Part shown: positions 1 through 5,705 of the stretch, one piece after another
How the letters are laid out: each line of letters opens with the position of its first letter
Numbering within the stretch: the stretch's first letter is position 1
Assembly: GCA_030633145.1 (NCBI GenBank)
Contig: DAOVTM010000209.1
Coordinates: forward strand, 1 to 7,021
Reading direction: 5' to 3'
Length of the DNA: 7,021 bases
Source of the DNA: Desulfobulbaceae bacterium
GTDB lineage: Bacteria; Desulfobacterota; Desulfobulbia; Desulfobulbales; Desulfobulbaceae
Notes under the pieces: generated by a model
The model's input: only the letters and a program-made list of their open reading frames with translations
Database searches by the model: none
What the model was told of the DNA's origin: nothing
Program-made: the position numbers and the translations under genes

Positions 1-104
1 CTCGCAGATAAGCGCAGACTTCGAGCTCGCTTACCTGGAGCGTCAGTTTCCGTTCCCACAGACGGAGTCTCGCAGGCTCGCTTACCTGGAGCGTAGGAAC
101 GAGA
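1..104. repeat. GC-rich intergenic repeat block, degenerate palindromic element
   Basis: A 19-base sequence, GCTCGCTTACCTGGAGCGT, occurs twice as an exact direct repeat at 25-43 and 76-94. The right-hand part is bounded by CGTTCC at 51-56 and GGAACG at 96-101, an inverted pair. Read on the minus strand, 86-103 gives CTCGTTCCTACGCTCCAG, which matches 16 of 18 bases of the element start at 1262-1279. This block is therefore a diverged, oppositely oriented relative of the palindromic element inside gene 2. A small palindrome (AGAC-GGA-GTCT) lies at 60-70. No coding sequence is seen here. It is probably a degenerate REP/MITE-like intergenic repeat, and its left end may lie outside the window. Confidence 0.6.
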
Positions 105-320
105 GGAGGTTAAAAAATGTCCCGGCTAAAGTTGGTAGCCTAAAAAACATTGCCGGGCAAAGAAATTTATCCGTCCAACCACCTTTCTTCTGAGCTGCGA
201 AAAAAAATCTTTTGCAAAAAAGTTAATACAATGTTTCAATAGGTTAAAAACAACCCCCATAGAGCGTAAAATATCCTCCTCTACGAACATTATGGATGTA
301 ACCGGCTCAGTCCAACACCA

Positions 321-389
321 TTTTATCCATCATCCCGTTTTCTGTTAGTGATATTTCAGGGTTATAGTCGGGCGGCACGATGGATAAAA
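321..389. promoter_or_regulatory. 11-base perfect inverted repeat overlapping the -35 region
   Basis: TTTTATCCATC at 321-331 is the exact reverse complement of GATGGATAAAA at 379-389, with 47 bases between the arms. The right arm covers the proposed -35 hexamer at 381-386. A second, shorter inverted pair (AAAACGC at 386-392, GCGTTTT at 421-427) brackets the -10 sequence. Paired arms around a promoter suggest a regulator binding at two sites. A chance match in AT-rich DNA is also possible, and no regulator gene is visible in the window. Confidence 0.3.
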
Positions 390-409
390 CGCTTTTAGTT
401 ATGTATAAT
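381..409 (+). promoter_or_regulatory. Candidate sigma70-type promoter of the five-gene block
   Basis: A perfect -10 hexamer TATAAT lies at 404-409. Exactly 17 bases upstream is TGGATA (381-386), which matches the -35 consensus TTGACA at four of six positions. A second TATAAT at 413-418 has no good -35 partner. Transcription would start near 416 and give a leader of about 65 bases before the ATG at 482. That fits the choice of 482, rather than 380, as the start of gene 1. Confidence 0.5.
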
Positions 410-481
410 CTTTATAATGGGCGTTTTTTTAAACTGCTTGATTGTTTTAAATTTAATCTCCAGTTCTTTTTAGGGAACAGT

Positions 482-1174
482 ATGAAAAATCTGATTTTTA
501 TTATTTGCGCATGTCTATCTTTCAGTCTGTCTCTCATTCTGTCCAATGGTTACTGTGCAGAAAAAGACCTGGCAGAAAACAGTAATGAACAATTTTTACA
601 GACCCTTGAGAACAGCTCTGAATTCCTCATTGCCGTGCTTCCCATGGAAAATCTCTCTGTGGATTCAACCGTTGCCTACCATTTTCGCCAACGGATAATT
701 GAGCGGCTGCATGCCAAAGGCTATACAACGGTTGATCAAAAACTGCTGGATGAGAGCCTTCATGCCGCTGGAATTTCCCATGCAGGTCAACTCAGGCTGC
801 TGACCTTTGAAAAACTGGCGGGAATCACCCATGCCAACGGTTTTCTCTCCGGTGTGGTCGAGCAGGCCGCAACCCAGCATGCTGCAGTGTATAACGCCTT
901 TGTTTACACCTGTTCCATGAAACTGCAGGATCGGAAGGGGGAGGTACTCTGGTCATCGTTGCAAAATCGAGTTGCAAAAAGACGGTTCGCCATTGACCCC
1001 ATAAATGCCCTCCTGGATATTGCTCTGGTGGAAGGAAAAAGCGACATGCAGCAGGCATCTTATGCCCTTGCCAATCAGATGCTTGCTACCCTTCCTGTGG
1101 GGCCGGTTAAGATAGTGGTTGGTGATTCCTTACTGGATATGGCTACAGAAATTTCCGTGAAACAAAAACCATAA
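482..1174 (+). CDS. GNA1162/DUF799-family exported protein
   Basis: This encodes a 230-residue exported protein whose core resembles the GNA1162 (DUF799) family of Gram-negative envelope proteins, which have a TolB-N-like alpha/beta fold. Visible family hallmarks are the first strand and turn FLIAVLPMENLSVDSTVAYHF (48-68, split by a short helix), the helix and strand RLHAKGYTTVDQKLLDE (75-91), an AG-containing segment near 96-102 leading to KLAGITHANGFLSGVV (111-126), and the strand pair ending in DRKGEVLWSS (150-159). The start at 482 is chosen because AGGGA lies five bases upstream and the protein then opens with a normal signal: MKNL, a hydrophobic core to about residue 20, and cleavage near 25-26. 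Unlike the Neisseria protein it shows no proper lipobox (NGYC is a poor match), so it may be periplasmic and soluble. It lies 13 bases before a CsgG-like gene, and DUF799 and CsgG lipoproteins are neighbours in other genomes too. The exact molecular role is unknown. Confidence 0.78.
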   Translation: MKNLIFIICACLSFSLSLILSNGYCAEKDLAENSNEQFLQTLENSSEFLIAVLPMENLSVDSTVAYHFRQRIIERLHAKGYTTVDQKLLDESLHAAGISHAGQLRLLTFEKLAGITHANGFLSGVVEQAATQHAAVYNAFVYTCSMKLQDRKGEVLWSSLQNRVAKRRFAIDPINALLDIALVEGKSDMQQASYALANQMLATLPVGPVKIVVGDSLLDMATEISVKQKP

Positions 1175-1187
1175 CATCTTCCAGCCA

Positions 1188-2687
1188 ATGAAAATACAAT
1201 TACCCGTAACTCGACTGTTGCTTGCTGTTTGTTCACCTGCGTTCTCTCGTTTCCCCGTACCCTCGTTCCCACGCTCCTGCGTGGGAATGTGTCTGGACGC
1301 TCCAGCGTCCTATAGCTACCGTTGGAGCGGCATATTAAGGTTCCCACGCTGGAGCATGGGAACCAGTGGCACATCCGCCAGCAGGGCGATAAGTTCACTG
1401 CTGTTTGCCGTTTTTCTGCTCTTTTTCATTCCGGCCTGTTCAAGCAAGGCTCCGCAGGAGGGGATTCAGGTCATTGAGGAGCCTGAATCCGCTGTTACAA
1501 AGGGGGAACAGACAGCTAAACTGCTGGGAACCATAGCTGTTGCCGAGCTTGATATTTTCCATCCAACGGCCAAGTTGGTGTTTACCAGGGATAGTTTTCG
1601 TGATCGTATCACCAGGGAGCTGGATCGCACCAATGCCTTTACCATCGTTGACTGGGTTCGTTTTCGGGATGTCCTCTTTCGCCGCAACCTGCAATGGTCT
1701 GATGTGGCGGATGATGATGCCCTGCGCAGGGAGATCAGTGCTGTCCTCTTAAACGACTATTTTCTCCTGGGCAGTATTACCTCCTATGGAGAGCACATGG
1801 AGTATGGTTCCACCGCCTTTTCCAAGAGTAAGACCCAGGTAGTTGACGTGGAACTGGAGTTGATGGTCAAGGATGCCCTGACCAATGAAGTCCTTGCCAC
1901 GGCCAGGGGCAAGGCAGAGGGGAAAAAACAAATCACCCAGACCCTCGGGTTTGGGGCTGCTGGCGGTAATGATGTCACGCAGGCCAACGATGCCATGGGG
2001 CTGGCCATTAAAAGCGCAGTGCAAAAACTGACCAAAACGATTGCTGCACTCCCCCCGAGAGAAGCTGGCCAGGTTGCCTCTCAGGCTGCATCTGTTGAAG
2101 AGAAGGCACTTGACCGTGAAGTTCGGATCCTTTTTATCTTTTCGGAAAAAAGCGGAGTGCAAACCGGTCAGAAAAGTTCCGATCCAGGGACGGTGAATAT
2201 AAGCACCGGTGAGCAGGTAATGGCCAAGATTTTTCTTGAATCCGGTTATAGGGTACAGACTGCGGATGATGTCCTTGGTAAGGCTTATGGAATCAGCGGC
2301 GGGGATCATCTCCTGCTGGGAGGATGGCTGGATGAAAACGACGTACAGCAGCTGGAGAACCTGTTGCAGGCACGCACCGGGCTGGCATCCTTTGCCAGGA
2401 GTGCCGGTCGAGCAGCCAAGGCGGAGATTGTTATTTCAGGCACTATTCAGTATGAAACCGGTACTATGCAGTCGTCCAGTGATATCCAGGGCAAGACAAG
2501 CCTGGTGATTCTGACCGCAAAGGCCATCAGGGTAAAGGATGGAAAGACCCTCCATATCGCCACCATTAAGCAGCAGTTCATGTCGGTGCTGTCCGACAGT
2601 GAGCTGGAAGCACGTGAGCAGGGAGTTGCCAGGGCAGCCGCAGCTGCTGCGAGGGAAATAAAAGCCAGGATTCGTCCTCTCCTGTAG
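1188..2687 (+). CDS. CsgG-like lipoprotein with extra C-terminal alpha/beta domain
   Basis: The open frame is 499 codons. A typical lipoprotein signal is visible at residues 57-84: an arginine at 66, the hydrophobic core SSLLFAVFLLFF, and lipobox IPAC with Cys84 (codon 1437-1439). The mature protein is then about 416 residues and probably outer-membrane anchored. Residues 112-290 resemble the CsgG family: strand GTIAVAELDI, helix DSFRDRITRELDRTNAFTIVDW, strand YFLLGSITSY (191-200), strand VVDVELELMVKDALTNEVLA, and a helix AMGLAIKSAVQKLTKTI. Residues 309-499 form a second, unassigned domain with strand VRILFIFSE, helix GEQVMAKIFLESGYRV, strand AEIVISGTIQYE and an alanine-rich C-terminal helix. 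CsgG proteins form outer-membrane pores, but pore formation here is only inferred. The start is uncertain. ATG 1188 has no clear ribosome binding site. ATG 1356 would give a perfect 28-residue lipoprotein signal, but its GGAG is only one base away and it sits in a hairpin. The palindromic repeat at 1262-1364 is read through in frame without a stop. Confidence 0.7.
   Translation: MKIQLPVTRLLLAVCSPAFSRFPVPSFPRSCVGMCLDAPASYSYRWSGILRFPRWSMGTSGTSASRAISSLLFAVFLLFFIPACSSKAPQEGIQVIEEPESAVTKGEQTAKLLGTIAVAELDIFHPTAKLVFTRDSFRDRITRELDRTNAFTIVDWVRFRDVLFRRNLQWSDVADDDALRREISAVLLNDYFLLGSITSYGEHMEYGSTAFSKSKTQVVDVELELMVKDALTNEVLATARGKAEGKKQITQTLGFGAAGGNDVTQANDAMGLAIKSAVQKLTKTIAALPPREAGQVASQAASVEEKALDREVRILFIFSEKSGVQTGQKSSDPGTVNISTGEQVMAKIFLESGYRVQTADDVLGKAYGISGGDHLLLGGWLDENDVQQLENLLQARTGLASFARSAGRAAKAEIVISGTIQYETGTMQSSSDIQGKTSLVILTAKAIRVKDGKTLHIATIKQQFMSVLSDSELEAREQGVARAAAAAAREIKARIRPLL
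1262..1364. repeat. Cluster of three REP-like palindromes inside the 5' end of gene 2
   Basis: Three hairpins follow one another. TTCCCACGC (1266-1274) and GCGTGGGAA (1279-1287) form a perfect nine-base stem around TCCT. GGACGC (1295-1300) and GCGTCC (1305-1310) form a perfect six-base stem around TCCA. The arms at 1339-1349 and 1354-1364 form an eleven-base stem with one mismatch (C1347 against A1356) around TGGA. The first and third hairpins share the TTCCCACGC arm and end the cluster in opposite orientation, as in bipartite REP/MITE elements. A degenerate relative lies inverted at 51-103. Elements with such arms are known as dispersed repeats in several proteobacterial groups. Mobilisation by a REP-associated transposase is possible, but none is encoded here. 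Confidence 0.8.
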
Positions 2688-2715
2688 CCAGTCTTTAATA
2701 ACCAGTTTTTAATAA
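2688..2715 (+). repeat. Tandem 14-base repeat between genes 2 and 3
   Basis: CCAGTCTTTAATAA (2688-2701) is followed directly by CCAGTTTTTAATAA (2702-2715), differing at one base. A partial third copy, ACAGT, lies at 2716-2720. The array starts right after the stop codon of gene 2 and ends just before the GAGGAG ribosome binding site (2724-2729) of gene 3. It looks like a slippage duplication in spacer DNA. It forms no terminator-like hairpin. Confidence 0.6.
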
Positions 2716-2733
2716 ACAGTATAGAGGAGTCCC

Positions 2734-4152
2734 ATGGAACATAACAGACGATTCGTATTACAGAGGGTTCTCTCTATCGGCCTTATTGTCCTCTTTTTAC
2801 TCCTGCCCTACTCACTCTCAGGTGCTGAACCCTCCGCCACAACTGTACTGGTCACAGCCGAGGGGCTGGCAGACCCGGAGGCGGATACCTTTAAACGGGA
2901 TAAGATGCTTTTGTATGATGCCCTGCTCGATGATGCCAGATCCCAGGCTATTGAAAAGGTGGTAGGTATCTATGTGGACAACCGTTCCCTGGAAGCCAAC
3001 TATATGCTTATTCAGGACAAGGTACTCACCCGGAGCCAGGGGCTGATCAAGTCCGTACTTAGCAAGAGCGAACCCTGGCTTGGAGAGGATGGCTTCATGC
3101 ACATCCTGATCAAGGCCGAGGTCTATACCGGTAAGGTGGAAAATAACCTGCGGGAGATGAGTCAGGCGCAACGGGTGAACCTGATCAAGGAGTTTGGCAA
3201 CCCCAGGATATCGGTGGCAATTCATATTTCTGATGCGGATCGCTCCACGGATGTTAAAGCGCAGCGCTCAGCAGTGGCGGAAAACATCCTCAAAGAGCAT
3301 GTATCCAGTTTTGGCTATCGGGTCTGGTCGGAGCCGACGGAGAATCCCACAGGTAATGCCTTTTCTACTTCTCCCAGTGTAGCCGGTTCCAAAAACGCAG
3401 ATTTTACCATCCGAGGGGAGGCAAAATTTCGCAAGGTCAGCGTTACAATGCGAGCCTCAGGTATCACCCTGCATAAACACGCCCTGACCTCCTGGACGGT
3501 AAAATGTATCAACAATCATACCGGCGAAGAGATCTATTTTAACAATACCATTCCCAAACGTCGTTCCTGGATCAGCGAGGACAGTGCGCTGGAGGATGTT
3601 GGCCGCATGATCGGTAAGGAATTTTCCCGTAAGTTTTTTGAAGAACAGTTGATGGGAAAGACTAAAATGTATCAGGTCGAGGTGATGGGGCTGCCCTCTT
3701 ATGAAACCGCTGTCCTCTTGAAAAAAGAACTTATTGGGCTGCGGCCTGTCCTGAACGTGGATTTTCGAACCTTTGACCTTGGCACCGGTGCGCTTTATGA
3801 AGTGGAATTTTCCGGCTCTAATCTCAATTTTGCCCAACTGGTCAACTCGGTCATGGTGCAGGCACTGAATGCCAAGTTTGACCGCAAGGCATTTGCATTG
3901 ACCGGTGTCCACGATTTAGTCGTTAAGATAGCCTATAATCCTGGTTCAACAGGTGAGGATCTGTCTGAAAAGTTCAGTTCGACCCCACCCAGTTCCCTTG
4001 CCACTGCAACACCTGGGCGTTTAAAGTCGATTGTCCAATCAGAGTCGGCCAGAGAGAGGGTGCGAGCCATTAACCCGGATGCCATTGCGGCACTTTCCGG
4101 TGAGACCAAGCAGAAGTCCAATGCCCCGCTTGACACGATTATGAATTTTTAA
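2734..4152 (+). CDS. Exported protein with FlgT-like N-terminal domain and two further alpha/beta domains
   Basis: This is a 472-residue protein with a strong start: GAGGAG ends four bases before the ATG. Residues 1-31 are a Sec signal (NRRFVLQR, then a long hydrophobic core, cleavage after SGA). Residues 36-140 (strand TTVLVTAEGLA, helix with DDARSQAIEKVVGIYV, strand FMHILIKAEVYTG) resemble the N-terminal domain of FlgT, the Vibrio flagellar H-ring protein, and of related envelope proteins in which an alanine/arginine helix follows an 'AEG' strand. Residues 156-305 look like a TolB-N/FlgT-middle-type domain: PRISVAIHIS, helix AVAENILKEHVSSFGYRVWS, then ADFTIRGEAKF and a C-terminal helix EFSRKFFEEQL. 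Residues 311-402 form a third small alpha/beta unit that I do not recognise, and 403-472 is a low-complexity, probably disordered tail rich in Ser, Thr and Pro. No flagellar genes are nearby, so the symbol flgT is not used. It lies four bases ahead of the TolC-type gene, probably with translational coupling. Its role is probably as a periplasmic ring or accessory protein. Confidence 0.6.
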   Translation: MEHNRRFVLQRVLSIGLIVLFLLLPYSLSGAEPSATTVLVTAEGLADPEADTFKRDKMLLYDALLDDARSQAIEKVVGIYVDNRSLEANYMLIQDKVLTRSQGLIKSVLSKSEPWLGEDGFMHILIKAEVYTGKVENNLREMSQAQRVNLIKEFGNPRISVAIHISDADRSTDVKAQRSAVAENILKEHVSSFGYRVWSEPTENPTGNAFSTSPSVAGSKNADFTIRGEAKFRKVSVTMRASGITLHKHALTSWTVKCINNHTGEEIYFNNTIPKRRSWISEDSALEDVGRMIGKEFSRKFFEEQLMGKTKMYQVEVMGLPSYETAVLLKKELIGLRPVLNVDFRTFDLGTGALYEVEFSGSNLNFAQLVNSVMVQALNAKFDRKAFALTGVHDLVVKIAYNPGSTGEDLSEKFSSTPPSSLATATPGRLKSIVQSESARERVRAINPDAIAALSGETKQKSNAPLDTIMNF

Positions 4153-4156
4153 AGGC

Positions 4157-5656
4157 ATGTTTCGTTTCCGGTGCGCACAGCGCACCCTACACTCTCGGCA
4201 CGGTAATAATGGTGGCAATGACTCATCTTGCATAAAGGCTGCCGTTTTTGTTATTTTTTATATTCTTTTTTGTATGTTGTCCCCCCTCCCGGCTGTTCCA
4301 GCCTCTGCCTCCCAGGTCTATAATATCCTCGATATTGTCAAGATAGCATTAAAACAGAGCGACACCGCCCTCAGCCTGGCTGACGACCTCGTTATCGAAA
4401 AGATGAACATCGCAAGTGCCGAACACAGGTTTGCTATCCAGTTGATTCCCCTTGCCAATATCGGCGTTGCCCAGGGGACGGGTTCCCAGACTCTGGGGTA
4501 TGAAGTACAACGGGAAACGAGCAGCGGCTCCAGCCTTACTGCCGGTTTCAGAGTGGATAGAACCGATCTCGACGAGGCGTATGAGGTAGAGGACGAGGTC
4601 AGGGCAAGAGCCTATATCAAAATATCCCAGGGGCTGTTTCGTCGCTGGGGAACCAGATACAACCTGGCTGGTTTGAATGCTGCTGAATTGAGCGGGCAGT
4701 CCAAGCAGTTGCAGACAGTCCGCTCCAGACAGTTTCTTATCCTGAACACGGTACGCAGATACTATAATGTTGTCCTGGCTGGTAAACTATTGGAAAAGTC
4801 AGAGCAGGCCCTGGGCAGAAGCCGGGAGAACCTTGAAGAGTCCATTGCCCGTCAATCCGTGGGACTGGTCTCCAAGGTGGATGTCTATCGGGCGGAGCTG
4901 GCTCTGCTAACTGCGGAAAACAGCCATCGGGATCAACAGAGAAACCAGCAGCGAGCCATAGAAAGTCTCAATGAACAGTTGGGTCTCTTTGAAGCGGAGC
5001 AACTGCGTATCACTGAGGAGGTGAACCGGCTTGTACCTGTTATCCCTGACGACTGGGAGCAAAACCTGCTCGATTACCGCCTCGATTGGCAGGAACACTT
5101 GATCGACCTCAAAAAGGGGCGAATTTCCCTGTACAGGGCAGAACGGAACATGCTGCCTGACCTTGCCCTCAGTGCCACCCTGGAGCAGGCTGGCGGTGCA
5201 GACAGTATTGAAGAGATAGACAGTCTCGATGAAACCAATTGGTCAGTGCAGGTGGAACTGCGCTCAACTTTTGATCTCTTTGATGAGAAGCAGGCTTTGA
5301 CCAGAGAGAACATCAAGATCGCGCAACTCCATAGAAATGGTAAGGCGTTGCGGCGCAAGATAATGCGTGAGGCGCGGGAGGCATTTGAGAACCTGCAAAC
5401 TGAAGAACACCGCCACCGCATCAGTGTTGCGCAACTTAAACAGGCTGGAAAGGCCATGGACTTGGCCCAAACCCGATACAACCGGGGGCTGTCAGACAAT
5501 CTGGACATGATTGATGCGGAAAACTCGTTTTCCCAGGCAGAGCTGGATATTATCACTGCGCTGACAGGGTATAATTTGCAGGCGGTTGAGCTGGCCTACG
5601 CCCTGGGCATACTTGACCTTGACTGGCTGCGGCTGGCAACGGAAACCTTTTTATAA
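4157..5656 (+). CDS. TolC-family outer membrane factor (OEP family)
   Basis: This 499-residue protein belongs to the outer membrane efflux protein family, trimers of which form a beta-barrel and a periplasmic alpha-helical tunnel. Two OEP repeats are visible. The conserved helix-tip motif appears as VGLVSKVDVYRAE (235-247) in the first repeat and RGLSDNLDMIDAE (443-455) in the second, with the usual Gly-Leu and Asp spacing. Other hallmarks are LNTVRRYYNVVLAGKLLEKS (196-215), NMLPDLALSATLEQ (331-344) and long helices flanking the tips. The signal peptide core is at about 28-45, with cleavage after ASA (49-51). The n-region is unusually long, about 27 residues, because a palindromic repeat at 4170-4190 is translated within it. 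ATG 4157 lies four bases after the stop of gene 3, and its AAAGG (4151-4155) is only one base away, so initiation may depend on coupling. No other ATG, GTG or TTG in frame precedes the signal core. It should partner with the adaptor encoded downstream. Confidence 0.92.
   Translation: MFRFRCAQRTLHSRHGNNGGNDSSCIKAAVFVIFYILFCMLSPLPAVPASASQVYNILDIVKIALKQSDTALSLADDLVIEKMNIASAEHRFAIQLIPLANIGVAQGTGSQTLGYEVQRETSSGSSLTAGFRVDRTDLDEAYEVEDEVRARAYIKISQGLFRRWGTRYNLAGLNAAELSGQSKQLQTVRSRQFLILNTVRRYYNVVLAGKLLEKSEQALGRSRENLEESIARQSVGLVSKVDVYRAELALLTAENSHRDQQRNQQRAIESLNEQLGLFEAEQLRITEEVNRLVPVIPDDWEQNLLDYRLDWQEHLIDLKKGRISLYRAERNMLPDLALSATLEQAGGADSIEEIDSLDETNWSVQVELRSTFDLFDEKQALTRENIKIAQLHRNGKALRRKIMREAREAFENLQTEEHRHRISVAQLKQAGKAMDLAQTRYNRGLSDNLDMIDAENSFSQAELDIITALTGYNLQAVELAYALGILDLDWLRLATETFL
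4170..4190. repeat. GGTGCGC/GCGCACC palindrome within the first codons of the TolC-type gene
   Basis: GGTGCGC (4170-4176) and GCGCACC (4180-4186) form a perfect seven-base stem around ACA, followed by CTAC. From general knowledge, this core with a flanking CTAC (or GTAG on the other strand) is a widespread dispersed palindrome in many proteobacterial genomes, and it is unrelated in sequence to the cluster at 1262-1364. It is translated as residues 5-12 of the TolC-type protein, upstream of the hydrophobic signal core. A hairpin starting 13 bases past the ATG could also reduce initiation. Confidence 0.75.
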
Positions 5657-5660
5657 CATA

Positions 5661-5705
5661 ATGCTGTTTTTCAACATAAGCACGGATGAGGAACTCATCC
5701 AATGA
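5661..5705 (+). other. Possible 14-residue leader frame overlapping the adaptor start
   Basis: ATG 5661 opens a 14-codon frame (MLFFNISTDEELIQ) whose TGA at 5703-5705 overlaps the adaptor ATG at 5702 in an ATGA arrangement. It runs through the hairpin at 5684-5700. No good ribosome binding site precedes it, so translation would depend on reinitiation after the TolC-type stop codon four bases upstream. It may be accidental, but ATGA overlaps are typical of coupled genes. Confidence 0.2.
5684..5700 (+). promoter_or_regulatory. Hairpin covering the ribosome binding site of the adaptor gene
   Basis: GGATGAG (5684-5690) and CTCATCC (5694-5700) pair perfectly around GAA. The stem and loop contain the only ribosome binding sequence of the downstream gene, GAGGAA at 5688-5693, eight bases before ATG 5702. 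When folded, the hairpin would hide this site. Ribosomes finishing the TolC-type gene at 5656, or translating the tiny frame at 5661-5705, could open it and couple translation of the two exporter parts. No T-run follows, so it is not an intrinsic terminator. Confidence 0.5.

Larger units (their letters stand above)
105..481. other. AT-rich non-coding leader region upstream of the operon
   Basis: No supported gene lies here. The stretch from about 180 to 480 is clearly more AT-rich than the genes that follow. It contains a 10-base palindrome TTTTGCAAAA at 210-219, an 11-base inverted repeat (321-331 with 379-389) and a candidate promoter at 381-409. Near its left end a strong ribosome-binding-like GAGGAGG precedes an ATG at 117 that opens a frame of only eight codons. 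The upstream ATG at 380 is in frame with gene 1, but it has no good ribosome binding site and would put about 34 residues ahead of a normal signal peptide. I treat 380-481 as untranslated. Confidence 0.6.

Noticed and set aside
25..94. Two exact 19-base repeats separated by 32 bases, resembling a minimal CRISPR array
   Set aside because: There are only two copies, the repeat is too short, no cas genes are present, and the repeat shares sequence with the palindromic element family at 1262.
380..481. N-terminal extension of gene 1 starting at ATG 380
   Set aside because: It has no ribosome binding site, contains the best promoter, and would bury a standard signal peptide that begins at 482 behind a good AGGGA site.
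1749..2309. 186-codon open frame on the minus strand
   Set aside because: It lies wholly opposite the CsgG-like gene. Its translation is rich in Cys, His and Gly with no recognisable domain, and it has no context as a gene.
2581..2598. TGTCGG/CCGACA hairpin as a terminator or operator
   Set aside because: It lies inside coding sequence, has a six-base stem and no T-run, and matches ordinary codons (SVLSDSE). It is probably chance.
5074..5556. 160-codon minus-strand open frame opposite the TolC-type gene
   Set aside because: The composition is Ser/Arg/Cys-rich, as expected from the antisense of helical, charged coding sequence. The plus-strand OEP repeats explain the region.
5684..5700. Hairpin as an intrinsic terminator after the TolC-type gene
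   Set aside because: No U-run follows the stem, and the adaptor start codon is one base beyond it, so a translational role is more likely.
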